NCBI RefSeq assembly: GCF_007655135.1
Contig: NC_045130.1
Coordinates: 4,526,001 to 4,590,000 of the forward strand
Reading direction: 5' to 3'
Origin: Punica granatum
Taxonomy: Eukaryota; Streptophyta; Magnoliopsida; Myrtales; Lythraceae
DNA: 64,000 bases
The translations under genes were made by a program, and so were the position numbers. Under the pieces are notes generated by a model. The model was not told the DNA's origin and did not search any database. It saw only the letters and a list, made by a program, of their open reading frames with translations. Positions 48,028 to 57,930 of the stretch are shown here, in pieces; positions within the stretch are counted from its first letter, which is position 1, and the number at the start of each line of letters is the position of its first letter.

Positions 48028-49315
48028 ACAGCGAATGATGAATTAGCAAAGAGTGAAACGGGGAGTTTTGTTTAGAGGAGCAACGGTGAAACGGGGGGTT
48101 TCTGGTTGTAGGCTTTTTCTTTTTCCTTTTTTTTTTTTGGCTTTTTTGGATGAAGGACCAACAGTAAGTTTTTTTTGTTTATTATTATTTGTTGGGTCAG
48201 AGTGAAGCGGGGAGTTTTGGTTGGATTCTCTCTAATCGAATTTATTTCTGATTGAACTTAATTTTCGTTGGTCAAGTTTCCTCGTGGGTCAAGTTATGTC
48301 CATACAGAGAAATAAGAAGGCACGTAATGGAGAGCTCGGGTTCGGAGAGTGGAGCTATGATGTTATTCTTTCCTTTTCATGTTGCCATTATATATTATAT
48401 ATAGATTATGCCCAAAAGAATTCACCCCAAAATTGACATTTTGTTAGTTAAATATTTCCTAGAAAAATATATGACATGCTCATAAAGAGGAAATTTGAAG
48501 CCGAATAGAGTATAGCCATTACAAGGGAAGTAATGATAATTCTTCGTATCCTTTTCTTAGGTAAATTTTCAGGCTGAAAACTTATGATGAAAAGAATTTC
48601 ATGATTATGAGAATTTTACCTATTAAAAGGCCGTTTAGGTCTCACCTGAATGAGATGGGGCTAATTTAAGTTTCGAGGTTGTCCCACTTAAAAAAGGAAA
48701 AAAAAAAAGAGATAGGACAATTCATGATATGTAAAGGGTTGAACCAATCAAATATGGTATACCTGAGTGGCGAAAGCTTTCGTTTAATAACTAAGAGATT
48801 TTAGATTCAATACTTATTATAGGACTATCATACCCATTTATTAATTACTAGACATCTGACCTGCACAACCGAGTTTTTTGTTTGCGTTAATATTGCAATT
48901 ATCATAGAAGCACTGTTTCATTGTTAATTTTTTGTTAATTTCACTCTTAGTAGATAGAACAATGTGGTATGATGACCTGCAGATAGTGGGATTATTTGGT
49001 GTTTATGGAATAATATCTTAGTGAACACACTCATGCGGGTCGTTGCACTATGTCCAATGAAGTGGCTCATGATAGTGGTTTTCAAACATACTGGGCTCTT
49101 GGGCTCATACAAATTTTTGTATGGATAGATGTCCGGCATATGGTGATTACCTGCTAAGGTGTTTCCTTATTTTTTGGTTTCACATCAAAGTAAACTAATG
49201 GGATGAAACACATATTTGTAGAAAGGGTAACTAGTCCAATTAATGGAAATATAAACCGCAAATGCACCGATAATAAACCTAAATGAATTATGCACCACAC
49301 TGAAAAGAATTATAC

Positions 49316-49353
<38 letters not shown>

Positions 49354-49451
49354 TTTATTAACTAAGATAAGTGGGATAAATCCTACAATTAGTAGTAGCA
49401 AAGACTAAATTCTGAGAATTTTGAGTTTAAATATTTCAAAACTGGAGTGAT
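48028..49451. other. Spacer, no gene recognised
   Basis: Contains a possible tRNA-like SINE fragment at about 48758-48830 and a (TA)n microsatellite at 49315-49351. No coding sequence seen. Confidence 0.45.
49315..49351. repeat. (TA)n microsatellite
   Basis: Perfect TA run of about 18 units. Confidence 0.9.

Positions 49452-49493
<42 letters not shown>
49452..49493 (+). repeat. Poly(G) run of 42 bases
   Basis: An uninterrupted run of 42 G, followed after GC by further GC-rich sequence, about 20 bases before the left edge of duplicated block B. It is exceptional in an otherwise AT-rich spacer. It may be real, a gap-edge or assembly error, or a sequencing artefact. Confidence 0.9.
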
Positions 49494-49878
49494 CGCAGGG
49501 GCGACGTTGCCGGGACGCCGTCAGTTTCGGTGTGTTGTGCTTGTGTGAAGTAGTTTTTTTATGTGAAGTAGCTTCTCTTACCCGGTGGATACATACTAAC
49601 GTGACATGTTAGACGTGACATGTTAGAAGAATTGAAGAAGAAGATCGATTGTCGTCCTTAAGAATAATCTCATTAACATGTATTGTGGGTTATGTTTTTT
49701 CGTTAGATTTATCTACCTTAGCGACAATAATTGACAGTCAAAATCGAAAAGTGGTTCCAATGACAAATACGGTGGAAGATCAAAGAACATTCAAGATTAA
49801 TCCAAATGCGAGGAGCCTATTAAACTAACTAAGACGTAACTAGATCCTTGAATAAATCCAGAGAACAATTGATGAACC

Positions 49879-51222
49879 TTATTCAGAAAGTGAGAGCATA
49901 TTAACCGGGTTGCCTTGCGGAACAATCCAAATCGGTGGTGGTAGCTCCCATTGCTTGGGAGTTGGGACATAGAGTGGTCTGGTGCATTGATCTTCAAGGC
50001 TGAAGACTCCGATGTCGATTGCCCCAAGAGGTTGATAAGCCGCTTCCATCCAATCATCCATGTAGTAGATACAGTTAGGCCTGCACCCCGGAAAATCAGA
50101 AGCCAAGATCCAGCAAGAATGATTATGACCAAGGAATAGAGCTCGACCGTCGAGTTGATCCGACTCAACCAGCTCTATGTTCCCCTCTATGCTCTTCATC
50201 TGGTAGACTTTGAACGATGATGTCAGGTGGTGAATATCTGAGATATACGTGTACAGCTTGCCGTCGATTTCGAAGTATCCTGTGGCTCTGTCGTTGCTGC
50301 TGTCCTGGTCATGGTCATCCTCGTCAGTGCTGTCCTGATGGTCGTCGGCATCATCCTCGCTGCTGCCTAGGTCATCATCATCATCATCTCCGATATAGTC
50401 ACTCTGCACATAGAACCTGTCGATCCACATTAGGGAATCCCCACAATCCACGATGTAGGACTGTTCTGCGCGCGACTTCAGGCGCTTTATGCATCCCAGT
50501 CTTATTATGCCTTCTCCGTCGGATACAACGGATACCAATACTTTATAGACACAGCATTTGCTACCCAGGGCGAGACGATGTCCTTGATAGTAGATTATAT
50601 CTTCGAAATAGTACTCTTCATAATTTTCTTGTTTCAGATAAACCCAAGAGTTTTCTCCAGATTGAAATAGAGCGAGTCTTGCATCGCAAAACCCGTAAAG
50701 GGCAAGGACCTCATAGTCATTGGGAGCCAAAGATGGATCCTTCGATAGCACCGCCTTCCGAATCTCATACTCATGGCTGTAGTAGCTTTCCCCTATCTCC
50801 TCTGAGGTCGGGACTCGGGTGATGGGAGGGAGGTGGATAGTTTCTTGGGAGAAAGGATTAAAGAGTGTCAAGGCCAAGTCCTCCTCCGCGAATATCAACC
50901 ATCCGTGTGAAGAGCCGCAACATCTCTTGCTGTAAGGTATGTGTAAACGAGAGCCGAGGACCCTGTTCCCGTCCACACAATACAGTCCACGATGCGTAGT
51001 GCTGTTGTCATCGGTTGGTACCAACAGCATAGGGAGTTGGGTTGGAGCTGGCTTGAGCCACCTCATGCTGTGGTCCTGAGCGATCGAAAGCCACGGCTTG
51101 CATACAGAAGCAGTCCGAACGCGATCGGAGATGTCCACTAGTTTGTCCAGTACCAAGCCGAAGACATCTTTCGGCAGCAAAGTCCAGTCGGGGGATGGTC
51201 CAGACGACCATGTGATAGCCAT
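49879..51222 (-). CDS. F-box protein with DUF295 (KIB1-4-type beta-propeller), copy 2
   Basis: A single exon encodes 447 residues, about 95% identical to the protein at 37937-39277 and one Asp longer in the acidic linker. The F-box and all DUF295 blocks are intact. Differences cluster loosely in the middle, for example SKCCVYKVL for SKWGVQKVL and a SILAS to WILAS change in the late DUF295 block. Both copies keep open frames, so either both work or the duplication is recent. The ATG at 51222 matches copy 1; the longer in-frame extension to 51360 runs through promoter-like TA repeats and is not conserved, so I reject it. Confidence 0.9.
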   Translation of the reverse strand: MAITWSSGPSPDWTLLPKDVFGLVLDKLVDISDRVRTASVCKPWLSIAQDHSMRWLKPAPTQLPMLLVPTDDNSTTHRGLYCVDGNRVLGSRLHIPYSKRCCGSSHGWLIFAEEDLALTLFNPFSQETIHLPPITRVPTSEEIGESYYSHEYEIRKAVLSKDPSLAPNDYEVLALYGFCDARLALFQSGENSWVYLKQENYEEYYFEDIIYYQGHRLALGSKCCVYKVLVSVVSDGEGIIRLGCIKRLKSRAEQSYIVDCGDSLMWIDRFYVQSDYIGDDDDDDLGSSEDDADDHQDSTDEDDHDQDSSNDRATGYFEIDGKLYTYISDIHHLTSSFKVYQMKSIEGNIELVESDQLDGRALFLGHNHSCWILASDFPGCRPNCIYYMDDWMEAAYQPLGAIDIGVFSLEDQCTRPLYVPTPKQWELPPPIWIVPQGNPVNMLSLSE

Positions 51223-51703
51223 ATCTAGAGAAGAAGATATGAAGACGCGCGACTTGATAACTGAGAGTATGTCCATGTCCATGTGTATATATATATATAT
51301 AACTGACCGCAAATTAATTACTACTTCAATCCGATCACCAAAATATCCGGCCTTTCCCAAAAATATATCTATATATCTACATATATTTATATATCTATTT
51401 AATATTTTATATATTTTAATAAATTATATGTGAAAGTAAGCACATGATTTTGGGAGGTGGTAACATAGAGATATAGATTTCTAGGACCGGTCGTTAGATT
51501 TTTAATTTATTTGAAATTTAAATTTTTTTAAAACACATATAGATAGAGATAGATATAGATAAAGATTTATTTTTTTTATAGATATTATATATTTGTTCTT
51601 AAAAAACAAATGAGATTTTTTTTTATAGATAAATATATGATGTACTATCTATATTGTATTTTACATGATATGCTATAAATAGTGGATGTACACACATAAA
51701 TCG

Positions 51704-51820
51704 TGACCGGTTCAACCCTATGTCGGAGGTCCCTCTCGGGCAGTCGACTCAGACCGCTCCACGCGGGAAGTTCCTCTCAAAGACACCTGCCACCATCGAT
51801 TTGGATCATTCAGCAGGGTT
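51704..51820 (+). pseudogene. F-box/DUF295 C-terminal fragment 2
   Basis: Diverged copy of the fragment at 39745. The PIWIVPQGN region reads imperfectly (the DNA has 'ttggatcattcagcagggtt'), and the frame is not kept. Confidence 0.65.
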
Positions 51821-52311
51821 AATATGCCCCCATTTCTGATGAAAGTTGAATGTTCTCTAATCTTCCACTGGATTTGTGTATTGGAAGCTGATTCAGGTTA
51901 AATGTTCTTTTACTTTCACACTGAATTTGTTATTGAACCTTTTCAATTTGGATAGCCGATCATTGACGATATATCTATATATCTATATTTAATAATTTAT
52001 ATATTTTAATAAATTATATATATGGAAGTAAGAACATGATTTTGGGAGGTGGTAACATAGAGATGTAGATTTCTAGGATCGATTGTTATTTTCTAGATTT
52101 TGAGTTTCTTTTAAACTGAATTTTAAATTTTAAACACATATAGATAGAGATAGAGATAGATATAAATAATGATTTATTTTTATATAAATATGATGTGTTA
52201 TATATTTGTTTTTCGAAAAACAAATGAGATTATTTTTATAGATAAAGATATGATGTATTATTTCTATTGTATTTTGCATGATGCACTATTAATAGTGGAT
52301 TTACACACATA

Positions 52312-52437
52312 AACCGTGACTAATTTGGCTCTACGTCGGAGGTCCCTCTCGGGCAATCGACTCGGACCGCTCTACATGGGAAGTCCCTCTCACAGACACC
52401 TGCCATCACCGATTTGGATCGTTCCGCAGGGTAATAT
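52312..52437 (+). pseudogene. F-box/DUF295 C-terminal fragment 3
   Basis: Almost identical to the fragment at 39745-39870, including LPSPIWIVPQGN. It sits in the second tandem module of block B. Confidence 0.75.
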
Positions 52438-52865
52438 GCCCCTCTTTCTGATGGAAGTTGAATGCTCTATACTCTTCCACTGGATTTGCGTATTGGAAGT
52501 TGATTAAGGTTAAATGTTTCTTTTACTTTCACACTGAATTTGTTATTGAACCTTTTCAATTTGGATGGCCGATCATTGACGATACCATTTCAGACAAACC
52601 TTTTCTTTCCTTTTTTTTTTTATGAATAATTTCAAATAAACCGAGTGAAATAACAGAAGATCTTCTCCCAACACATCGTGCAAGTATACATTAAACGAAC
52701 CGGATAAGCTACTTAACATCACGAACTAGTTCATACAAGCAAATATACAAATTATATAATATACAGACTCAACTCAAATTCTCAGATCCGTAACAACTCT
52801 CTTTGTTCAGAAAAGCCCACAAACAAAAATCATCAATCTCATAAGATTAGGATGCCTTTTTGTCA

Positions 52866-53246
52866 TCAGTTCATAACATCGTATAGTCGTCCAATTTGCC
52901 ATTATATAAACTGGCAGCACCTTTCTCTTTTTATCTTGGATGAGTCCACCGGCCACGAGATGAAGGCCTGGTCTGTAACAGTTTCAGGCCGCTCAAATGT
53001 GGCTCTGCAAACTTTAATCTGGCCAACTGCCAACACCCGCTTTGAGAGTCTCCTGCATTATTATTATTAGAATAGAGCGGAGAAAATGGAACATGCGAAC
53101 ATCGCTGAACGACCAAAACTAGCCGAATAGCTTTGCTACTGTTTGAAAACAATGAAGTCACAACTCACCTGCAAAAAGATGATATACTGAAAAGTGATCA
53201 CAGAGAGCAAGGCTCTTCCTGGATCGGAATCATGCCAATATTATCT
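52866..53246 (-). pseudogene. IMP3 fragment 2 (exon 4 and exon 3)
   Basis: Matches intact IMP3 exon 4 (52866-53054) and exon 3 (53169-53246, including the GT donor side 'ctcacctgca'). It carries the same internal deletion of about 35 bases in exon 4 as the fragment at 40328, plus further losses. It is dead and belongs to the block A/B duplication. Confidence 0.85.
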
Positions 53247-53557
53247 GTCATGGAAAAAACACGCTATTAGTTTAAAAGGGCAAGTTTCTGCCGGAATCAA
53301 TGCAAACATGCAGTGGCATCGAGAGTATTTACATGCTCAGAATCTGAATATGTCTCATGTGTCAGAAACGACGTCGTTCTTCCGGGGTTATACTAATATT
53401 ATGCCGATACGTCCATACTTCTATAATTTATAGGAATACTCCCGATACGTCTAGTGACCTGATTAGGCCACGTAGCAAGTCTCTGAAAATCATTTTATAC
53501 GGCGCGAAAGTATCACCTAGTAGTAGGGAAACACAGTCATAATAATGATGCACCGAA

Positions 53558-53595
53558 TCTATATATATCTATATCTATATATATATATATATATC
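53558..53595. repeat. (TA)n microsatellite with interruptions
   Basis: TA/TC-interrupted run immediately left of the inverted duplicate X'. Confidence 0.8.
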
Positions 53596-53608
53596 AACAT
53601 GAGATGAT

Positions 53609-54746
53609 TTCTCCTTAAAACTCAACCTGGTTAAGTTCCCACAATAGAAAGAGACTATGATAGCGTGTGAACGGTGTTTTTATTTGGATCGTTAATTAGG
53701 CTAGTTAATCTGATCGATCATTTCAGGTTCTGTCCAATACATATCAACACCTGTATATGCAGCTAAAATCGACTGGCGTTGCTGTGAAGTGTGAACTAAC
53801 AGTTGATCTCAAGAGCTTTGATACTCCCAAATTCCCAATGTGATTGATTAAAATTAGGTCGAAAGTTTGATTTTGGTTGAGTTCTTCGCTGGTTAATGTT
53901 AATATTTATAATTACCATCAGGCCCTGTTGGATGCTTTTCAAATTACGTTGACTGCCCCTTTACTTTAATTGCAGACCGATCTTTTCTGATCAACGACGT
54001 CTCTCTGTCCAGGAGAAAAAGCAGTCAGGGAGATGTTAAACTTCTTTTTCCTTTCATTTCATATCATTTTTCCTTATTGAAACAAACCTAGTGAAGTGAG
54101 CAGCTCAGTTTTCTTTTTGCATCCAAATGCAATGCAACCCCATCGATTCCAATTTCCCTCCGCTCCCATCACATTCATATACATTCCATGACCATGGCCT
54201 CAGTCGGTGCAGCGGGCAGGGCCTGCAGTGCAGCCCTATACATGTGACTTTGATGGTGCAAACCGGTCAATGCTCACCATGGCCATCTCAGACCCAGACT
54301 CCAGAAGAGTAACGTGAAACTCTTACCCGAGAATGACCATTGGGTTATGCTCTAAACAGTACAGTACAACCAAATAGGGTACAGTCAAGGCAACTAATTA
54401 GCAACAACCTCAAGGACATTTTGCTCGCGCTAATACAACTGAACAGCAACAGAAAGTGATCAGGCAGGAAAAATGAGGGTCCTTTTCTGTTCTGTTTTGC
54501 TGTGCTCTGCCTATAAAAGGCCCTGCTTGCCTTCACTCATCCCTCGCTCAAAATCACCTGATATCCTTCCCTCCTCTTTTATTGTTTTTTTTCTCAGACT
54601 CCATTCCGCCACTCTAATGGCTTGTGTTGGGGGTAAAACTCTGGGGGTGACGGAAGTGGGGTCGGAGGGTACCCTGGCAACGACTTCAATGGGTATTGTA
54701 ATAATTGCAGCCGAGTGTTCCTCAACGGCAAAGCTGTGGCGTATCA
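53609..54746. repeat. Inverted duplicate X' (zinc-finger upstream region and 5' half)
   Basis: Inverted counterpart of 41491-42612. Its left end is the module 'ctcaacctggttaagttccc' ... 'gtttttatttggatcgttaa'; its right end is the truncated zinc-finger coding start. The same module recurs twice more inside the hairpin that follows. Confidence 0.85.
54511..54519 (+). promoter_or_regulatory. TATA box of the truncated C2H2 copy
   Basis: CTATAAAAG is kept exactly as in the intact gene's promoter. Transcription would start near 54540 and run into the hairpin at 54672-55049. Confidence 0.6.
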
Positions 54747-54755
54747 CCAGAAAAC
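54617..54755 (+). pseudogene. Truncated, frameshifted C2H2 zinc-finger copy
   Basis: The ATG and MAC-GG start match the intact gene, but a small indel after codon 6 shifts the frame. Read in the corrected frame, the first finger is visible through FLNGKAVAYHQKT. The coding similarity stops at 'cagaaaactcaacc', where it joins a copy of the X/X' end module. The second finger and the Lys-rich tail are missing. It forms the outer half of the left hairpin arm. Confidence 0.85.
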
Positions 54756-55049
54756 TCAACCAGGTTAAAGTTCCCACAATAGAAAGAGACAATGATAGGG
54801 TGCGAACGGAGTTTTTATTTGGATCATTAATTGTGCTAATTAATCTTATCGATCATCTCAATTCTCAGCCCGATCAGATTAATAAGCCTAATTAACGATC
54901 CAAATAAAAACTCTGTTCGCACCCTATCGTAGTCCCTTATTTTTGTGGGGACTTAACCTGGTTGAGTTTTCTGATGATACGCTACAACTTTGCCGTTGAG
55001 GAACACTCGGCTGCAATTATTACAGAACCCGTTGAAGTCGTTGCCAGGG
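54672..55049 (+). other. Long hairpin (inverted repeat) carrying zinc-finger sequence
   Basis: Left arm 54672-54851 and right arm 54871-55049 are reverse complements over about 180 bases with roughly 20 differences, joined by a loop of about 19 bases. Each arm holds about 85-95 bases of zinc-finger coding sequence plus about 90 bases of the X/X' end module. One perfect stretch of 37 bp covers the first finger (54696-54732 with its partner on the right arm). The hairpin lies about 130 bases downstream of a conserved TATA box and 5' UTR. An RNA made from it would fold into a long double strand and could feed Dicer-like enzymes. The structure is seen; transcription and small-RNA output are inference. 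Confidence 0.9.
54966..55049 (-). pseudogene. C2H2 zinc-finger fragment in the right hairpin arm
   Basis: Minus-strand copy of the first-finger region, ending where the left-arm similarity ends. Together with 54672-54755 it makes the outer part of the stem. Confidence 0.85.
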
Positions 55050-55084
55050 ATTGCAAGCGATGACTTGACTTCTCCACATTTATC

Positions 55085-55330
55085 TTTGGGAGGTGGTAAC
55101 ATAGAGATATAGATTTCTAGGACCAGTCATTATTTTCTTAGATTTTGAACTTCTTTTAAACTGAAGCTGAATCTGCCCTTTTCCGGTAAGTTTCAGAGTG
55201 TGATGGAGATGGCGATGATGGCGTTGGGCAGAGCAGTGCAATTGAAGAGCAGAGTGAGGTAGAGCGGTCCTGTTCTGTTCTGCCTATATATGGTCCTGCT
55301 TGCCTCCGTTCATGTTCGTTCGCTCACTCT
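55085..55330 (+). repeat. Mosaic of F-box module and a diverged C2H2-type promoter
   Basis: 55085-55165 matches the F-box promoter module ('gggaggtggtaacatagaga'). 55255-55310 resembles the C2H2 promoter and leader: 'cctgttctgttctgcctata' then 'tggtcctgcttgcctccgtt', with TATATA in place of TATAAA. No zinc-finger coding sequence follows. Confidence 0.6.
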
Positions 55331-55530
55331 ACTTCTCCCTCACTCAAGTCACTCTGATCCTTACTCTCTCTCTCTGTGTTCCATCTTTGTATCTTTTGTT
55401 TTTTGGATTCCTCGTTCATCTGATCAGCGATTTTTGGCTTTGAACCCATGAACTGATCGATCTATAGAACTGGAAATGGGGTAGAATAAGGAATTTAGCG
55501 CCAGAAATTTCAGCGGTTATTATAACCTGT

Positions 55531-55975
55531 GTGACCAAACTTCATAAACAGCGAAGTTCAGATGTCAGCTTCATCAGAACTCGAAGCTGTTCCGTTTTTG
55601 AAGGTCCAGCCACACAAGTTACAGTCATCGCGCAAATCTCACCACTAGAAGCAGTCGACGATCGGTCACCAGGGCTCCACCACTGGTACGAATATAAGCC
55701 GGATATACACCACCTGCCAGCTCAAGAGAATGGAGGGGTAGAACCTATCAAGTTGGATCAACGGAATAGTTGGTCTCAATCTTGGCCTCTGATTTTCCAG
55801 GGTGCAAGACGTACAGTGTTGGTACTAGTTGGTCTCGATCCTGGCCTCTGATTTTCCAGGGTGCAAGACGTACAGTGTTGTACCACCAACCCCTCACGAC
55901 TCAGACCTCTATGTCGCAGGTCCCTCACAATGGCACCTTGCCACCAGTGATTCCGATTATTCTGCAGGGCAATAC
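55531..55975 (+). pseudogene. F-box/DUF295 pseudogene with internal 59-bp tandem duplication
   Basis: Frames on the plus strand carry DUF295 C-terminal pieces: 'SILASDFPGC' and, further on, a diverged relative of the 'PTPKQWELPPPIWIVPQGN' end. The block starting AGTTGGTCTC is repeated at 55768 and 55827, period 59 bases, which shifts the frame. The N-terminal F-box is absent. It lies next to and convergent with the intact IMP3 gene, which is the same pairing seen in blocks A and B, so it is a plausible parent of those fragments. Confidence 0.75.
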
Positions 55976-56373
55976 TCCCTGCTTTATTCTTCTTTCCTCT
56001 TCCAGTGGATTTGTAATTGGAAGCTGATTAAGGTTAAATGTTCTTTTTCCTTCCACTGAATTTGTTATTGAAACCTTTTTTTCGATTTGGATGGTGATCA
56101 ATGTCAACACCGTTTCAGATAAGCCTAATGAAATAACAGAAGATCTTCTCCCAACACATCATATGAGTATACATTCAATGAGCCGGAGAAGCAACTTAAC
56201 ATCACAAACTAGTTCATGCAAGCAAATATATCCATTCTAATTATATAAATATAGACTCAACTCAAATTCTCAGATCCACAGTAGCTCTCTTTGTTAAGAA
56301 AAAGTGCACCAACAAAAATCATCACATAGGATTTAGATCTATCAATCTTATAAGATCATGATGCATTTTCTCA

Positions 56374-57930
56374 TCAGTTCATAGCATCGTAATCGTCCAA
56401 TTTGTCATTATACTGTAGCACCTTCCTCTTTATCTTGGATGAGTCCACCCATGTGATGAAATCTTCCATATTTCTCGTCACGAGGAAGGCAGGGTCAGTA
56501 ACAGTTTCAGGCCCCACTCGAATGTGGCCCTGCTCGATATAGGTAATGGCTTCCTTTAAGTGCTCTGCAAACTTTAATCTGACCAACACTGTTGAGAGTC
56601 TCCTCCTGCAATATTAAAGGATATAGGAAAAATGAAACAAACATGACCATAAGAATATACCTGAACTACCAAATAAGAGCCAAATGAGCTTACAACTGTC
56701 TGAAATCGACAAAGTCACAACTCACCTGCAAAAGGATGATACTGATAACCGATCACAGAGAGCAAGGCTCTTCCGGGTCGGAATCACGCCCATGTTATAC
56801 CTGTCACGGAAAAAACATGCGATGAGTTTAAATAAGCAAATGACTGCTGAAATTCACATGCTTGGCCATTCTCAAATGGTAGTTAATTTCACACTGACTC
56901 AAGGTACTAGGGACAGTAGTACCATGCTCATGAAAGCTATTAATCAACCAGTCCGAAAACTAAAGCTCACAGGCCACCAAAAAACATTATAATCCTATAA
57001 AATCAAGGAATATCTTAGATTGCATCCGAGTTACCATGAAGCCTGAACAGATAAGTCGATGAGGTGCTCAAATCAATATACGGCCTGTATCATCAAATAT
57101 GGGAAAAGCAGCAAACCTTAGGCCACATAATAGATGTGCACTGGCGTTGAACTCTGTGTATGAATTTTCTACCCCAATTATCCTCAAACTCAAATTTGAA
57201 TGGTCAAATAGAATTGCTCTCAAGACACGGAGAGGAATCGCTGTAAGTAAATAACAAGCTACCATCCAGGCCACAAGAAAATAACAAGCTACCATCGAAG
57301 GAAACATGTCCTCTCTGATCATTATAGCCTCACCAATGTCCATTTTAATAATGACAAGTTCTAATTAAACAGGACAACAAACATAGCATAGCTCACGATC
57401 CAGAAAACGCCCCATAAATCATAAGTAATCACACTCTAATGAAGATCATCAGCTTTAATTGTTATCTCTGTGTCAAACAGGCTAAACTAAATCAAAGCTA
57501 CAAACCTTTTGCCAAAACTCACACTTTCCTGCACAACCAACCAGCCAATATACAATTATATGAAGGAAAATGAAAGAAAACGACTCACAACTTATCAAGG
57601 AGCATATCGGTCATCTCGATACGAAAAGGGTCTCTAGGATCCATCTGCTTCAATATGCTAACAAGCTTCTGCACCATCCGACACAAGCTCGAATACCTGA
57701 GAGGGGGAGGGGGAGTTCGCACTCATCAGAATCAGTTTCAATAAATCAAACACTATATTTACACATCAAATTTGCAGAGAGAAGTGAAGAATTTACTTCT
57801 TGTAATCGTCTCTTCCGGTGACATGATAGCGGTGCATGACTTGAGCTTCCCTGTGGCCTCCCTCGCGCTTCCATTCGAGGAAATTGACCTTCTTTAGTAG
57901 CTTCTTCTCATGGAACTTTAGCTTCCTCAT
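56374..57930 (-). CDS. IMP3: U3 snoRNP protein IMP3 homologue
   Basis: Four exons (57930-57797, 57696-57589, 56800-56726, 56605-56374) join in phase to 182 residues; human IMP3 has 184. The start [20 protein letters not shown] is the typical family N terminus. The S4 RNA-binding region follows ('[20 protein letters not shown]' to '[19 protein letters not shown]'), and the C terminus [20 protein letters not shown] is strongly conserved. IMP3 works with IMP4 and MPP10 in the nucleolar U3 snoRNP, helping U3 pair with pre-rRNA for 18S processing. It is usually essential. This is the only intact copy here; three broken copies lie at 40328, 45887 and 52866. The introns are ordinary GT-AG (GTAAAT, GTGAGT, GTGAGT donors). 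Confidence 0.95.

Larger units (their letters stand above)
49514..53250. repeat. Duplicated block B (F-box gene, F-box fragments, IMP3 fragment)
   Basis: Direct-orientation copy of block A (37604-40760). It has one extra copy of the module that carries the F-box promoter region and the plus-strand F-box fragment: 51361-51971 and 51972-52745. The second module resembles block A more closely than the first does. Confidence 0.85.

Noticed and set aside
51223..51360. N-terminal extension of F-box copy 2 to the ATG at 51360
   Set aside because: Runs through TA-repeat promoter DNA, is not shared in sequence with copy 1, and the conserved ATG lies directly before the F-box.
57068..57343. Minus-strand open frame of 91 codons between IMP3 exons 2 and 3
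   Set aside because: It lies wholly inside the IMP3 intron as defined by in-phase splice sites and shows no family features.
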